DNA of 42,271 nt from NCBI GenBank assembly GCA_029288365.1, contig JARIHI010000007.1, positions 102,464 to 144,734 of the forward strand. Direction: 5' to 3'. This stretch comes from Candidatus Saccharimonadota bacterium. GTDB lineage: Bacteria; Patescibacteriota; Saccharimonadia; Saccharimonadales; UBA4665. The position numbers and the translations under genes are program-made. Of this stretch, positions 1 through 8,952 are shown in pieces (within the stretch, counting starts at the first letter, position 1; every line of letters starts with the position of its first letter). The notes beneath the pieces are model-generated. The model made no database searches, was not told where the DNA came from, and worked only from the letters and a program-made list of their open reading frames with translations.

Positions 1-1
1 A

Positions 2-433
2 CTACTGTGGGGTATTGTGATTGCCGGTTTGGCTATCGGGAATTTTTTGCTGCATTTTGTTCGTCACGGCGTAGTTGCTAGCGATATACCTGTGACTGCC
101 CCTCTCTATAAGGATGCAGTTGCACTTATGTTTCTTACCGTTGTCACCTGTTTGCTCGCCCATGCGTTGCACCAAAGCTACTATTTTTCTAAAAATCTTG
201 GTCTCGCCGGTATACACCAGGCGCGCACCATAAAATCTTATATTTTAGCTTTTGCATACACCTTTGCTAGTGTGTACGTGATACTACTCGCCTTTTCACG
301 GCACACGGATGTAAGTTTTGCTCTGCTGGCAGGCGTCCTATATATCGGCTTTCGCGAATTCCAACGCTACGATCGCAAACAGCACCGTAAGTCGCTACAA
401 AAGCTTCATAAAAAAATCCACTCTACCAAGTAA
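2..433 (+). CDS. C-terminal fragment of a multi-pass membrane transporter, probably a cation P-type ATPase
   Basis: The reading frame is open at the left edge, so only the last roughly 143 residues are present. Four hydrophobic stretches are visible (about residues 5-20, 35-56, 80-97 and 105-117 of the fragment), followed by a short basic tail rich in Lys, Arg and His. Paired helices separated by short loops, including an ALMFLTVVTCLLAHAL-type helix, resemble the C-terminal membrane domain of cation-transporting P-type ATPases. The catalytic DKTGT and ATP-binding parts would lie upstream, outside the window, so the family call is inference from the membrane domain alone. Any other polytopic transporter remains possible. 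The 3' end overlaps the convergent gene on the other strand by 11 bases. Confidence 0.5.
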   Translation, partial: LLWGIVIAGLAIGNFLLHFVRHGVVASDIPVTAPLYKDAVALMFLTVVTCLLAHALHQSYYFSKNLGLAGIHQARTIKSYILAFAYTFASVYVILLAFSRHTDVSFALLAGVLYIGFREFQRYDRKQHRKSLQKLHKKIHSTK

Positions 434-1019
434 TTTTGCGAAGCTTGGCAAAGAAATTTTCAATATTCACGCTTTCCCCGTGTACAAGTTGTTTGCCAAT
501 ATCTGTCGAAAGCGGAGTAACTGCATTATTAGCATCACAGTCAGAACCAGCCAAAACTTGGCCGACATGGACTGGATTGAGTGTTAGCTCAGTAGCCCGC
601 CAGCGTAGCTTATCTCCTTCGGAAGTACTGCCAAGCTGGGCTAAGTTGGCAAGCATAAGCGTACGATTGGTAATACCAAGCGCTTTTATACGGTACTCTG
701 GATCAGTCTCGAGTGTGGCCATAATAATTGTAGCTTCGTGTTGACCACGCAAGGCTTGAGTGGTATCAATCCCCTGCTCCAGACATCGAACGTACGTATG
801 AGATAACTCGATAGCCAAGGCTGCTTTTTCAATCATTTTTAAGTCTTTACCACCACAAAGCTCATAGCCAAGAAGTACTAAACTGCCTTGCAGTCTAGTA
901 GGATTATCTCGCAGTAGCTTTAAGTAAGTGCTGTTTTGAGCAGCAGGTGTCACATTTTTACAATACTTTGCTACGCAAACCTCTACGATATGACTATATT
1001 GCTTTATAACAGTACTCAT
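423..1019 (-). CDS. Degenerate polyprenyl-synthetase-like protein
   Basis: A protein of 198 residues. Residues around 45-80 resemble the start of the isoprenoid synthase helical fold (a G-LVLLGYELCGG segment, then AIELSHTYVRC). In true prenyltransferases the His-containing helix leads into the DDxxD metal site; here the following segment has no Asp pair. A GQVLAGSDCD stretch near residue 160 recalls the GQxxD region. The protein is also much shorter than the 300-residue family norm. It may be a catalytically dead relative or an unrelated helical protein. An in-frame TTG six bases upstream is possible, but the ATG is preferred. It lies 9 bases after a kinase-like gene and probably forms an operon with it. 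Confidence 0.45.
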   Translation of the reverse strand: MSTVIKQYSHIVEVCVAKYCKNVTPAAQNSTYLKLLRDNPTRLQGSLVLLGYELCGGKDLKMIEKAALAIELSHTYVRCLEQGIDTTQALRGQHEATIIMATLETDPEYRIKALGITNRTLMLANLAQLGSTSEGDKLRWRATELTLNPVHVGQVLAGSDCDANNAVTPLSTDIGKQLVHGESVNIENFFAKLRKITW

Positions 1020-1028
1020 ACCCAAAGA

Positions 1029-1595
1029 TTATGCAAAACCTAATGCTGCTTCAGCAGCGTCTTTAAACGTCTCAATACTTTGACCGTCGTTTTCTAAAAA
1101 TATGTCAGCCATAGCTTTTACCCCACTCATGTTTAGGGTGGCTTCGTCGCCAGACTGATGCATTTCAGCTTCCTCCTCAGCAAGAAATTCTTCGTAGGTT
1201 TTATTATCTTCAGCAGTGCGTTGACGAGAAAAGATACGATCATAACGTTCATGGGGGTTGGCATCGACCCAAACTAGTTTGCCTCCTAGATCTTTTAGCC
1301 GTTTTGCTTCACCAACATTACGCATAGGTACTACTGCAAGTCCGGCATATTGTTCCTTTGAATTACTGAACGCTTCTACTGCCTTATCTACTAAGACACC
1401 CAAGCCAAAATCTCGTCGCCACTCCGCACTGATCATTCGTAAGTTTTCACGCTCAACTGGCAGCTGACGCCTCCTACACTCTTCACGCAAAAAGTCAGAT
1501 ACTGAAACAAACAGAAAACCATGCCGCTCAGCAAGCATGTGTCCAACAGTATCTTTACCGGAACCATTTGTTCCGCTAATCCCAAAAATTACCAT
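1029..1595 (-). CDS. P-loop nucleoside/dephospho-CoA kinase-like ATPase
   Basis: A 188-residue protein beginning MVIFGISG, with a Walker A loop GTNGSGKDT at residues 8-16. This pattern is typical of small-molecule kinases of the dephospho-CoA kinase, adenylate kinase and dNMP kinase superfamily. A mid-protein segment with arginines (SRQRTAED) could be the lid, and LVWVDANP resembles a core strand. The substrate cannot be assigned from sequence. The ATG at 1595 was chosen because a TACAAT box ends six bases upstream and the glycine-rich loop then falls at the usual distance from the N terminus; an earlier non-ATG start would place the promoter inside the gene. It is the first gene of a two-gene unit with the polyprenyl-synthetase-like gene. 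Confidence 0.7.
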   Translation of the reverse strand: MVIFGISGTNGSGKDTVGHMLAERHGFLFVSVSDFLREECRRRQLPVERENLRMISAEWRRDFGLGVLVDKAVEAFSNSKEQYAGLAVVPMRNVGEAKRLKDLGGKLVWVDANPHERYDRIFSRQRTAEDNKTYEEFLAEEEAEMHQSGDEATLNMSGVKAMADIFLENDGQSIETFKDAAEAALGFA

Positions 1596-1702
1596 GGCCC
1601 CATTGTAGCAAACAAAATACTCCACAAACCCCTTGTGCAAAATATTACAGCAACTTGTACGTGCCTAGTATTAAATACCTGTACTTAAGCAAGGAGAGTT
1701 TT

Positions 1703-2257
1703 ATGGCTGATATAACTGCAAAACACGTTGCACTGCTTGTTGATAATCATTTTGAGCAAGTGGAGTTCACGAAACCAAAAGAAGCGCTTGAAGAAGCTGG
1801 GGCTTTAACCACCGTTATCACCACTAGCAACTCAGATACGCTACACGGCATGGAACACGCAAAAATTAGTGGTACATTTATGCCTGATCTACACATAGAG
1901 GATGTTCATTTTGAAGATTATGACATGCTCGTTATACCTGGTGGTGTTATCAACGCCGACAAGTTACGCATGAATGAAGCTGCCCGTGATTGGGTACGCT
2001 ACTGTATAGAAAATAGAATTCCTCTGGCGGTTATTTGCCATGGTCCTTGGCTGTTAGTTTCTGCTGATGTAGTTGATGGCATGCGTCTGACAAGTTACTA
2101 CACGCTCCAAGACGATATTCGTAATGCCGGCGGCGACTGGGTCGATAAAGAGCTAGTTGTGGATGGGACTGTCATTACCAGCCGCAAACCTGATGACTTA
2201 CCGGCTTTCTGCAATGCTGCCATTGATATACTCAGCAAAGCCCCCATAGCTCGTTAA
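1703..2257 (+). CDS. DJ-1/PfpI family protein (class I glutamine amidotransferase-like)
   Basis: A 184-residue protein with the DJ-1/PfpI fold. It has an N-terminal strand HVALLVDNHFEQVE whose Glu is the conserved acid, LVIPGGV in the middle, and the nucleophile elbow ICHGPWLL carrying the reactive Cys. It ends with TSYYTLQDDIRNAGGDWVDKELVVDG and TSRKPDDLPAF, both typical of the PfpI/YhbO/YraA branch. Family members act as glyoxalase III or deglycase-type stress proteins; the exact activity is not decidable here. An AAGGAG ribosome site lies seven bases before the ATG, so this gene is translated from a leader, unlike many neighbours. It stands alone and converges on rpoD. Confidence 0.9.
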   Translation: MADITAKHVALLVDNHFEQVEFTKPKEALEEAGALTTVITTSNSDTLHGMEHAKISGTFMPDLHIEDVHFEDYDMLVIPGGVINADKLRMNEAARDWVRYCIENRIPLAVICHGPWLLVSADVVDGMRLTSYYTLQDDIRNAGGDWVDKELVVDGTVITSRKPDDLPAFCNAAIDILSKAPIAR

Positions 2258-2269
2258 ATCAATTACTCT

Positions 2270-3382
2270 CTATTTAATGTAATCAAGGAGTTTTTTAGCG
2301 TCTTTGTGGCGACGCAACTTGGCTAATGCTTTAGCTTCAATTTGACGGATACGCTCACGAGTCACAGCAAATTCCTGACCAACTTCTTCCAAAGTATGAT
2401 TACGTCCATCTTCTAGCCCAAATCGTAGGCGTAAGATTTTTTGCTCACGTTCAGTTAGTGCGCCTAGCATGTCTTTGACCTGCTCTTTTAAGAGCTGTCC
2501 CGTTGCAGATTCTTCCGGTGTGATCGTATCTTCATCTTCAATAAAATCAGCCAGTACTGATTCTTCTTCGTCATCGCGGATTGACGCGTCCAAAGAAGAA
2601 ATATCCTGCTTAATCTTCATAATATGCTCAACTTTATCGACGTCAATTTCCATGGCTTCGGCAATTTCTTCGTTAGTTGGCTCACGATTCAAATCTTGAG
2701 TTAAACGACGCTGCGTGCGAAGCAACTTGTTAATTGTTTCTACCATGTGTACCGGAATACGGATAGTCCGGGCTTGGTCAGCAATTGCACGAGTAATAGC
2801 TTGGCGGATCCACCAGGTTGCATAGGTACTAAACTTGAAACCCTTGTCTGGGTCGAATTTTTCAACAGCACGTAGTAGTCCAGTATTGCCTTCTTGAATC
2901 AAATCCAAAAGATCTAAACCACGGCCTACATATCGTTTCGCTATCGAAACAACCAGACGCATGTTGGCTTCAGCCATTTGGTCTTTAGCATCCTTGTCTC
3001 CAGCGACCACACGACGAGCTAGCTCCAGCTCTTCTTCACTGGAAAGCAGTGGCACCTTGCCGATTTCACGCAAATACAGACGCACCGAGTCATCAGCGAT
3101 GTCATCAAGATATTTTTGATCTTCGACGACGATTTCTTCATTGTCCTCGGCTACCCATTCATCTGAAAATCCGGACGCATCAGGTTCGGTAGTCAGCACT
3201 TCAATGTTTGCTTCGGCTAAATCCGTATAGAGCGCGTCTAAAACTTCAACGTTGTCAGGCGTGTCCGGAATCACTTTATTAATGTCTTTTTGGTCAATAT
3301 GACCAGTTTTTTTAGCTTGCTCGAACAAGTCTTGTTTAATTTTTTGTAAATCCACTTTTGGCTTATCTTTATCGTTCGGCAT
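2270..3382 (-). CDS. rpoD: RNA polymerase primary sigma factor
   Basis: A 370-residue sigma-70 factor. After an acidic N-terminal part (a short region 1.1-like segment, residues 1-90) come region 1.2 ([21 protein letters not shown]), region 2 ([20 protein letters not shown], then [13 protein letters not shown]), region 3 (RIPVHMVE and following) and region 4 ([18 protein letters not shown], then the [18 protein letters not shown] helix-turn-helix). It is compact compared with E. coli RpoD because it lacks the long non-conserved insert. The start codon overlaps the dnaG stop by one base (TAATG), implying translational coupling. The dnaG-rpoD order recalls the macromolecular synthesis operon. 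Promoters seen in this window (TTGACA-17-TATAAT) fit recognition by this factor. Confidence 0.97.
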   Translation of the reverse strand: MPNDKDKPKVDLQKIKQDLFEQAKKTGHIDQKDINKVIPDTPDNVEVLDALYTDLAEANIEVLTTEPDASGFSDEWVAEDNEEIVVEDQKYLDDIADDSVRLYLREIGKVPLLSSEEELELARRVVAGDKDAKDQMAEANMRLVVSIAKRYVGRGLDLLDLIQEGNTGLLRAVEKFDPDKGFKFSTYATWWIRQAITRAIADQARTIRIPVHMVETINKLLRTQRRLTQDLNREPTNEEIAEAMEIDVDKVEHIMKIKQDISSLDASIRDDEEESVLADFIEDEDTITPEESATGQLLKEQVKDMLGALTEREQKILRLRFGLEDGRNHTLEEVGQEFAVTRERIRQIEAKALAKLRRHKDAKKLLDYIK

Positions 3383-5130
3383 TAATTGCCCCCCTTATAC
3401 GTATTGCGCAAGGCATTAAGTTCTTTATCTTTTTCAAGTAACGCACGCTGCTCTTCGGCAGTAGCATTTTTATAGGCTTCTTTTATATTCGCTTTTTGGG
3501 TCTTCACATATTGCTTTACCAATTCTGACTGCAGGTATTCAGCATCGTTCCGCAGTTCAAGCAATTCTACGCCCTGGTAAAGCTCTTCATATTGTAATGA
3601 TAACATTTTAACATAATCTGCCACCTCTTTCAATCCGGCTGCTTTCGATGGCGTACCGTCAAAGTCCGGTTGTTCTTTTAAGAAATTGAACACAAACTTT
3701 GCATTTTCTTCTGGAAGAAATTCAGCTCGCAGTGATACTAATAGATCGCGCAAATGCGGTTGTAGCAACAAGAGAGCAATCAGTTTATTCTGTTTTTTTA
3801 TAACTTCCAGATTTTCCTGTTCGATCTTGCTCAAGCGCACGTCCCGATGCGGCTTAAGCGGAGTTGGTTTCTCGGTATGGTCTAACTTCATCTGCAGTAG
3901 CGCTTCCCGGCTAACGTCTATGATATCTGCTACTCGCTGTACGTAATGTTCTTGTTCAACCCGATCACTTAACGTGCGAACTACTGTTAAAACAGTGTCG
4001 CTAAATACTAGTTTATTGCCCGGCTTTGTTAAATCTAGCTGTTTTTGATAATAATCAATCAGCCAATCGAGTACATACTTTGGCTCGTTCACTATACGTC
4101 CCCAGGCTGCTTGGTCTTGGCGGATAAGTTCGTCTGGATCTTTGCCGTTTGGAATCGTAATAACACTCAAACGCACACTGACTTTACTGGCGATAGGGAT
4201 AGCTCTTTCAGTAGCAGCAATGCCAGCGGCATCCGCATCAAAACTGAGACGTACATCACCAGTAAAACGCTTGAGCGTTTTGAGCTGCTGCTCGGTCAGT
4301 GCCGTGCCGGCTGTAGCGACACACTGCATAATACCAGCTTGGTGACTGGCAATTACATCGAGATTGCCTTCAGCCAACACGACAAACTTTGTTTTACGAA
4401 TAGACTCTTTGGCTAGATGCAGCCCAAAAACATGGCGACTTTTATCATACAAGGCTGTCTGTGGCGTATTGATATATTTAGGGGCCTGCGGATCGTCAAC
4501 AGCCAATAACCGAGCTGTAAATCCTACCACCCTACCCTGTTGGTCTTGCAGCGGTACCATTAATCGGCCCCGGAACATGTCGCCGCCGAACCGGTTCGTA
4601 AGGCCGGCTTGCTGGATTTCCCTTTGGTTGAAGCCTTGTTTTTTGGCAAAGTCTACTACTGCGGCTCCAGTATTTGGCGAGTAGCCAAGCCGCCATTGTA
4701 GTACCGTTTCTTTGGTAAATTGCCGCTTTTGCAACACATAGCTCAATGCGTCTTTGTTGGCTTTTAGGTTAGCCTGATAAAATTTCGCCGTTTGCTCAAG
4801 CAAGTGGTACAGACGCTCTTTTTGCTTGGTGTCATCACGACCCTTTTTATATTGTTCCAGCTCAATGCCTGCCTTGCGGGCCAGCAGTTCCAGCGCGCCG
4901 CGAAAATCCAAGCCTTCCATTGCTTCTACAAAAGTAAACATGTCGCCGCCTTTACCGCTACTGAAATCGTGCCAAATTTGTTTCTCTGGGCTTACCACAA
5001 AGCTCGGCGTACGTTCGTTTGTAAAGGGGCTAAGACCTTTGAAATTACGACCAGCACGTTTCAGTTGGACATACTCGCTAATGACATCCTCAATCGCCAA
5101 CCGCCCCTTAATTTCTTCAACCGCATCCAT
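3382..5130 (-). CDS. dnaG: DNA primase with a cysteine-less N-terminal zinc-ribbon
   Basis: A 582-residue bacterial primase. The N-terminal domain is recognisable ([20 protein letters not shown], then the [14 protein letters not shown] segment), followed by the catalytic core ([30 protein letters not shown]) and the TOPRIM domain ([16 protein letters not shown] and [16 protein letters not shown]), with a C-terminal helical region for helicase contact. In ordinary DnaG the first domain binds zinc through a Cys-Pro-Phe-His pair and a Cys-Phe-Gly-Cys pair. Here these read Ser-Pro-Phe-Thr and Asp-Phe-Ser-Ser, so all four ligands are gone while the surrounding fold motif is kept. A GATACT box ends eight bases before the ATG. 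It is coupled to rpoD downstream. Confidence 0.96.
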   Translation of the reverse strand: MDAVEEIKGRLAIEDVISEYVQLKRAGRNFKGLSPFTNERTPSFVVSPEKQIWHDFSSGKGGDMFTFVEAMEGLDFRGALELLARKAGIELEQYKKGRDDTKQKERLYHLLEQTAKFYQANLKANKDALSYVLQKRQFTKETVLQWRLGYSPNTGAAVVDFAKKQGFNQREIQQAGLTNRFGGDMFRGRLMVPLQDQQGRVVGFTARLLAVDDPQAPKYINTPQTALYDKSRHVFGLHLAKESIRKTKFVVLAEGNLDVIASHQAGIMQCVATAGTALTEQQLKTLKRFTGDVRLSFDADAAGIAATERAIPIASKVSVRLSVITIPNGKDPDELIRQDQAAWGRIVNEPKYVLDWLIDYYQKQLDLTKPGNKLVFSDTVLTVVRTLSDRVEQEHYVQRVADIIDVSREALLQMKLDHTEKPTPLKPHRDVRLSKIEQENLEVIKKQNKLIALLLLQPHLRDLLVSLRAEFLPEENAKFVFNFLKEQPDFDGTPSKAAGLKEVADYVKMLSLQYEELYQGVELLELRNDAEYLQSELVKQYVKTQKANIKEAYKNATAEEQRALLEKDKELNALRNTYKGGN

Positions 5131-5239
5131 ATACGTTTAGTATCTAGTAACTGGCCTCTGGCCGCAAGCATAAGGGTCTAAAGTAAAACGCTTCACTTTA
5201 TACTTTATAACTTAACCACTTTCGACTATCATTAAACGT

Positions 5240-5854
5240 ATGCCTCCGGGGAACCAACAGCAACAATACGACTTTATAATGAGCGGCGGCCAAAAGGTCA
5301 AAAAACCTGGCTTTTCTTTGCCAACTGGCAATTCCCAGGGTCAGCGTATCGCTATATTTGCCGGAATCCTTGTGGTACTACTTTTGTTTTTCTTTTTTAT
5401 AGTTTCTATCGCAAGTGGCGGCGGTGAAAGTAAGACCAATTATATAAACCTCGTGCAGCAACAAAGCGAACTTATTCGTGTAGCCGGACTGGGTAGTGTC
5501 GACACTTCAACCAGTCAAAATGTTAAAAACGCTGCCGCCAGTACTCAGACTGCTTTATCCAGCGACAAACAAATACTAGTAGCTGCTATGCAAGAAAAGG
5601 GCATAAAACTAAAAGAACAGCAGCTAGCTGGCACTCCTAACACGACCACCGACAATCAGCTAGCAGCAGCAAAAGCGGCAGCGAACTATGACAGTACTAT
5701 TCTCAAAATACTTACGCAGCAATTAACTGCTTATCGCGCTCAATTACAAACAACCTACGATCAAACAAAATCAAAGTCATTGAAAACTTCCCTATCGCAA
5801 ATATACGAACATAGTAACCTTTTGCAAAAGCAACTGGAAACTACGAAGCCGTAA
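5240..5854 (+). CDS. Membrane-anchored protein with an extracytoplasmic helical domain, unknown function
   Basis: A 204-residue protein that I do not recognise. A Gln/Gly/Lys-rich cytoplasmic N terminus of about 35 residues precedes one strong membrane helix (residues 37-58, IAIFAGILVVLLLFFFFIVS). The remaining roughly 145 residues are Gln-, Ala-, Ser- and Thr-rich and look mostly helical (QLTAYRAQLQTTYDQTKSK), probably a coiled coil outside the membrane. A TATCAT box ends seven bases before the ATG, so the mRNA should be leaderless. It is divergent from dnaG, and its 3' end overlaps the convergent YjbR gene by 14 bases. It may be a cell-envelope scaffold; this is a guess from architecture only. 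Confidence 0.75.
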   Translation: MPPGNQQQQYDFIMSGGQKVKKPGFSLPTGNSQGQRIAIFAGILVVLLLFFFFIVSIASGGGESKTNYINLVQQQSELIRVAGLGSVDTSTSQNVKNAAASTQTALSSDKQILVAAMQEKGIKLKEQQLAGTPNTTTDNQLAAAKAAANYDSTILKILTQQLTAYRAQLQTTYDQTKSKSLKTSLSQIYEHSNLLQKQLETTKP

Positions 5855-6161
5855 CTAACTGGTACGAGTGACGGATGAGATCTTGCACTTCTTCCCAGGC
5901 CAATTGGCCGCTGAGCACAATCGTATTCCAATGTTTTTTATTTAAATGATATCCTGGCATGACTGATTCGTACTTTTCTCGCAAGACTGCACTGAGCTGG
6001 GGGTCACACTTTAAACTGACACGTACTGGGTCACTGCCCTCCTGAATAAGCGCAAACATTTTATCACCTGCCTTATACACTGCGGTTCCCTCGCCAAAAG
6101 GATACCCTAAAGTTGCGTTAGGCATGCTCAAAATATACTCTTCAACAGTCTTGTGGTCCAT
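5841..6161 (-). CDS. MmcQ/YjbR family protein
   Basis: A 106-residue single-domain protein matching the MmcQ/YjbR family in length and pattern: an N-terminal VEEYILSMPNATLGYPFGEG segment, KMFALI in the central sheet, a VSLKCDP turn, and the signature PGYHLNKKHWNTIVL. The family adopts a CyaY-like or double-wing DNA-binding-like fold and is usually annotated as DNA-binding; its biological role is not established. A TACAAT box ends eight bases before the ATG, so leaderless expression is likely. It is convergent and slightly overlapping with the coiled-coil membrane protein gene. Confidence 0.9.
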   Translation of the reverse strand: MDHKTVEEYILSMPNATLGYPFGEGTAVYKAGDKMFALIQEGSDPVRVSLKCDPQLSAVLREKYESVMPGYHLNKKHWNTIVLSGQLAWEEVQDLIRHSYQLVTAS

Positions 6162-6256
6162 GGCATAGCATTGTAGTAAAAACCGAAATCCTTTACAATC
6201 CCCTGCCCAAAAAGTTATAATTAAAGTACCGAAAGGGTGTGATCAGGGAGCTCATA

Positions 6257-6865
6257 ATGTACAGGCAAATTCAGTACATACACAGGCATACAAAGATTAC
6301 CAGCATGTCTCTTTTATTATTGTTTAGCGGTCTTTGCATAAGTATGCTCTATCCCCCCGCTCCAACTTCAGCAAGCAGCCTCACACAACTTGTACCCATA
6401 CAAGTTGTCCCTCGTGTCAAGGATTTGTTAAATTATCCCGCACCTCAATCAAGCTCTTCGAATCCGCCAGCTAACAACAGTGGTCAACAACCAGCAAGTA
6501 CGCCAGCTACACCTTCTACTGAAACTACCGCTACAAATGATGGTGCCACAACCCTGGAAAAGAAGAGCAAGGACAGCAATAATGACACAGCCTCAACAAC
6601 TCAACCAAACCCCAAGCCTACTGTGCCAGTTGGATTAGTTGTCAACCTATTTAATAGCACTACAACATCTGGAACTCTCGGCTTAATCTCGGCGTCTGCA
6701 AACCCTGATAGCCTAAACACCGATGTCGATCAAGAAAACACCACAAAGAACACCGTTACATCATTGGGTGCAAACGATTTCTCTTGGTACTGGGACTTTT
6801 TAGGCATAGCGGCTATCGTCGCAGTATATTACGGTTATCGTAATTGGCAACTTAGCAAAGAATAA
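6257..6865 (+). CDS. Secreted Ser/Thr/Pro-rich surface protein with a C-terminal membrane anchor
   Basis: A 202-residue protein. The N terminus carries basic residues and then a hydrophobic signal (about residues 18-38, SLLLLFSGLCISMLYPPAPT) ending near an ASA site. The middle 110 residues are low-complexity Ser/Thr/Pro/Asn/Gln, like a stalk that could be glycosylated. The C terminus has one helix (FLGIAAIVAVYYGY) and a short tail (RNWQLSKE), so the protein is probably anchored at both ends or at the C terminus. The ATG at 6257 was chosen over a GTG six codons upstream because an AGGGAG ribosome site lies six bases before it. Function is unknown; a cell-surface spacer or adhesin stalk fits the composition. 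Confidence 0.75.
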   Translation: MYRQIQYIHRHTKITSMSLLLLFSGLCISMLYPPAPTSASSLTQLVPIQVVPRVKDLLNYPAPQSSSSNPPANNSGQQPASTPATPSTETTATNDGATTLEKKSKDSNNDTASTTQPNPKPTVPVGLVVNLFNSTTTSGTLGLISASANPDSLNTDVDQENTTKNTVTSLGANDFSWYWDFLGIAAIVAVYYGYRNWQLSKE

Positions 6866-6972
6866 TCTCGGCTAAGGCTTCAGAACACTACACAAATAAC
6901 TCACCCTGATGTTTAATGAATGCGTGATCTTCTTGCTATTTGTCTCGTAGCCGAACGGCGTATACTAAACTT

Positions 6973-7848
6973 ATGTACAGACACCAACCAAAGCGCCGAT
7001 ATTCCCACAAGCGTTACTACTTTTTTATAGGATTGGGTCTGGTTGGTATTCTTCTGTTTGCTAGTACATTACTTTGGCCGCATACCGCAGTTACTCCCGA
7101 AACACCAAAACAAGCTAAAGCCACACACCACAAGGCTGTTTCTAAGCCAGAGTCATCTCTGCCAAAGGTTGATTTACAGCCCACGGTCGATGCCTGGCTG
7201 ACTAGCCAATCAGGTGATTACGGCATCGTGGTCTATGATGCCGCTAATAAAGCAATTATCGCTAGTCACCAGGCAGATAAACAATACTTTACTGCCAGTA
7301 TTTATAAACTTTTTGTTGCCTACCTAGCACTTATGGACGTCCAGGCAGGCACACAAAATCCTAACTCTGTCGTGCTGGCCGGTCAAAGCCTGAAAACCTG
7401 TTTGTATAAAATGATCCACTCATCTGACAGTCCATGTGGCGAAAAGGTACTCAATACTATGGGACAAGCCGCCGTTACCAAGCGACTGCAAGATACTTTT
7501 GATCTAAAAAATACTAACTTCCCTGGCTTTGTTACCAGTGCCCAAGATGCTTCCACGATCCTTGAGCGGTTGCAGGCTAAACAGGATTTAAACGCTGAAA
7601 ATACCAACTTTTTACTTGATGCTATGAAAACTCAAATATATCGTACAGGGCTACCAAGAGGCATGCCAGCGGCCACAGTAGCAGACAAGATCGGTTTTAA
7701 CAGTCCGGAAAACTGGCACGACACCGCTATCGTTACTCTGCCCAATGGTCGGGAGTACATTGTATGCATTTTAGGCGGAGGCGGCGTCAGCAGCAAAGAC
7801 ATAGCTAGCTTTGGCCAAACAATTTACGCAAAATTAATTGAAAATTAA
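6973..7848 (+). CDS. Membrane-anchored class A beta-lactamase-like serine hydrolase
   Basis: A 291-residue protein. A basic N terminus and one membrane helix (about residues 17-38) are followed by a Lys/Pro/Thr linker and a domain of about 215 residues of the penicillin-binding serine hydrolase superfamily. The nucleophile motif is SIYK (SxxK) within TASIYKLFVAY. SDSPC occupies the SDN position, and ADKIGFN replaces the third-box KTG, with Lys kept. Family members are beta-lactamases, D,D-peptidases or transpeptidases. With membrane anchoring and no KTG, a cell-wall role is more likely than drug resistance. The ATG at 6973 lies six bases after a TATACT box, so leaderless translation is expected. 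Confidence 0.85.
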   Translation: MYRHQPKRRYSHKRYYFFIGLGLVGILLFASTLLWPHTAVTPETPKQAKATHHKAVSKPESSLPKVDLQPTVDAWLTSQSGDYGIVVYDAANKAIIASHQADKQYFTASIYKLFVAYLALMDVQAGTQNPNSVVLAGQSLKTCLYKMIHSSDSPCGEKVLNTMGQAAVTKRLQDTFDLKNTNFPGFVTSAQDASTILERLQAKQDLNAENTNFLLDAMKTQIYRTGLPRGMPAATVADKIGFNSPENWHDTAIVTLPNGREYIVCILGGGGVSSKDIASFGQTIYAKLIEN

Positions 7849-7880
7849 TGTTTTTATAATCTGTTAGGTTGATACCTATA

Positions 7881-7909
7881 TTGACATAAGCATGATAACG
7901 TGATAATAT
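7881..7909 (+). promoter_or_regulatory. Sigma-70 promoter of the 87-residue unknown gene
   Basis: TTGACA at 7881-7886 and TAATAT at 7904-7909 are separated by 17 bases. The predicted leader to the ATG at 7965 is about 49 bases, A/T-rich, and has no clear Shine-Dalgarno sequence. Confidence 0.75.
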
Positions 7910-7964
7910 CATTAACGGAAAGGTTAATAAAAATTTAATCAAAAATTTATAAAAACTTAATAAT

Positions 7965-8228
7965 ATGAGCCGAACTGAAACCCAAATAGCAGTTGACGAG
8001 ATTGATGAAGGCACTACCCCCATCGCAGTAAGACGTGGTCTCGGAGCACGAGTTAAGGATTTTCTTACCGTAGACCCCGAGGCGGCAGGTGTTATCCGGA
8101 CCCATCAAGCACAACGGGCCGAAGATTTAGCACATGGCGGCGTAGACTCACTACCTGAAGGGGCTGTAGTAACAGCCGTTATGGAAGAGCGTGCGCAAGC
8201 TATCCGCGACGTACCTGAACGACATTAA
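7965..8228 (+). CDS. Small soluble protein of unknown function
   Basis: An 87-residue protein without a membrane segment or recognisable domain. It is charged and Ala/Val-rich, with TPIAVRRGLGARVKDFL and a PEGAVVTAVMEERAQAI stretch that could form two amphipathic helices. It has its own consensus promoter and a leader of about 49 bases but no obvious ribosome site, so translation may rely on the A/U-rich unstructured leader. It converges on orn with only 12 bases between them. I do not recognise the family. Confidence 0.65.
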   Translation: MSRTETQIAVDEIDEGTTPIAVRRGLGARVKDFLTVDPEAAGVIRTHQAQRAEDLAHGGVDSLPEGAVVTAVMEERAQAIRDVPERH

Positions 8229-8240
8229 GCTAGTAAACTC

Positions 8241-8789
8241 TTATCTGGACAGACGACCCAGATAATCTCGTAGTTCGGCGATTGATTCGTGAATGTCGTC
8301 GAAAGCGCGGTGGGCTTTCTTTTTTTCAAACTCCACGCCATATTTGCCCTGCATTAAGATTTTGAACGACGTCACATCAAGCATCCGATAGTGGAGTTTG
8401 GTGTCCAACGTTGGCCACCATTGTTTAATAAAATTTCTGTCATTATGGATCGAATTCCCCGCCAGAATTGCTGGCTCTCCCTGGAAATGCTCCGTTAGCA
8501 ACGTTACTAATTCTTGTTCAACCACCTCACTCGGTTTGCCATCAGCGAGTTTCTGGATAAATTCGTCGCGATTTTCCGGATAGTCATTCCACCATGGCTG
8601 CATATTCATCCGTTCAATAACGTAATCTCGATCTTGATGTACATGGGCCTCGTAGCTGGCAACTGGATTAAAGTCAAAGTCAGTAATTTCAGCGGCAACC
8701 TCTAAAATAACATCGTGTTTCGGATCTAATCCAGTCATCTCTAAGTCAACCCAAAACAGTTTGGTCGGAAACCCATTTGTATCACTCAT
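8241..8789 (-). CDS. orn: Oligoribonuclease
   Basis: A 182-residue DEDDh 3'-5' exonuclease of the Orn family, which degrades short oligoribonucleotides (including pGpG) to mononucleotides. Motifs are WVDLEMTGLDP (first DE), an EITDFDF segment, GNSIHNDRNF (middle Asp) and KKKAHRAFDDIHESIAELRDY (His and last Asp). Length and order match E. coli Orn (about 181 residues). A TATAAT box ends eight bases before the ATG, so the mRNA is probably leaderless. It follows msrB on the same strand but is separated from it by about 160 bases and has its own promoter. Confidence 0.96.
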   Translation of the reverse strand: MSDTNGFPTKLFWVDLEMTGLDPKHDVILEVAAEITDFDFNPVASYEAHVHQDRDYVIERMNMQPWWNDYPENRDEFIQKLADGKPSEVVEQELVTLLTEHFQGEPAILAGNSIHNDRNFIKQWWPTLDTKLHYRMLDVTSFKILMQGKYGVEFEKKKAHRAFDDIHESIAELRDYLGRLSR

Positions 8790-8822
8790 TGCCCTGTATT
8801 ATAGAGGAAAATATCAAAAAGA

Positions 8823-8891
8823 CTACCTCGCCCGCTCTAGATAGTTGAGCAAGTTCTGCTCCCAACCGCCGACAAAGTCGGTACCGGCGGC
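8823..8891 (-). pseudogene. Possible C-terminal remnant of an SRPBCC/AHSA1-like gene
   Basis: Between msrB and orn the minus strand has a 22-codon open stretch, bounded upstream by an in-frame stop, whose translation ends DFVGGWEQNLLNYLERAR. This resembles the C-terminal helix of SRPBCC (AHSA1-type) proteins, where a GW motif precedes a long amphipathic helix. No start codon or rest of the domain is present. The same bases also form inverted repeats (CCGCCG/CGGCGG and GAGCA/TGCTC), so a terminator or small RNA is an alternative reading. This is a weak call based on pattern memory only. Confidence 0.25.
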
Positions 8892-8952
8892 CTAATCCAA
8901 AATTTTTGTTGGTATTTACTGCTGGTATGATGAGTAGCTATGCTATCGATTA

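Noticed and set aside
8823-8891. tRNA-like or riboswitch structure between msrB and orn
   Set aside because: The inverted repeats do not form a cloverleaf or any known riboswitch. They fit a terminator or a decayed gene end better.
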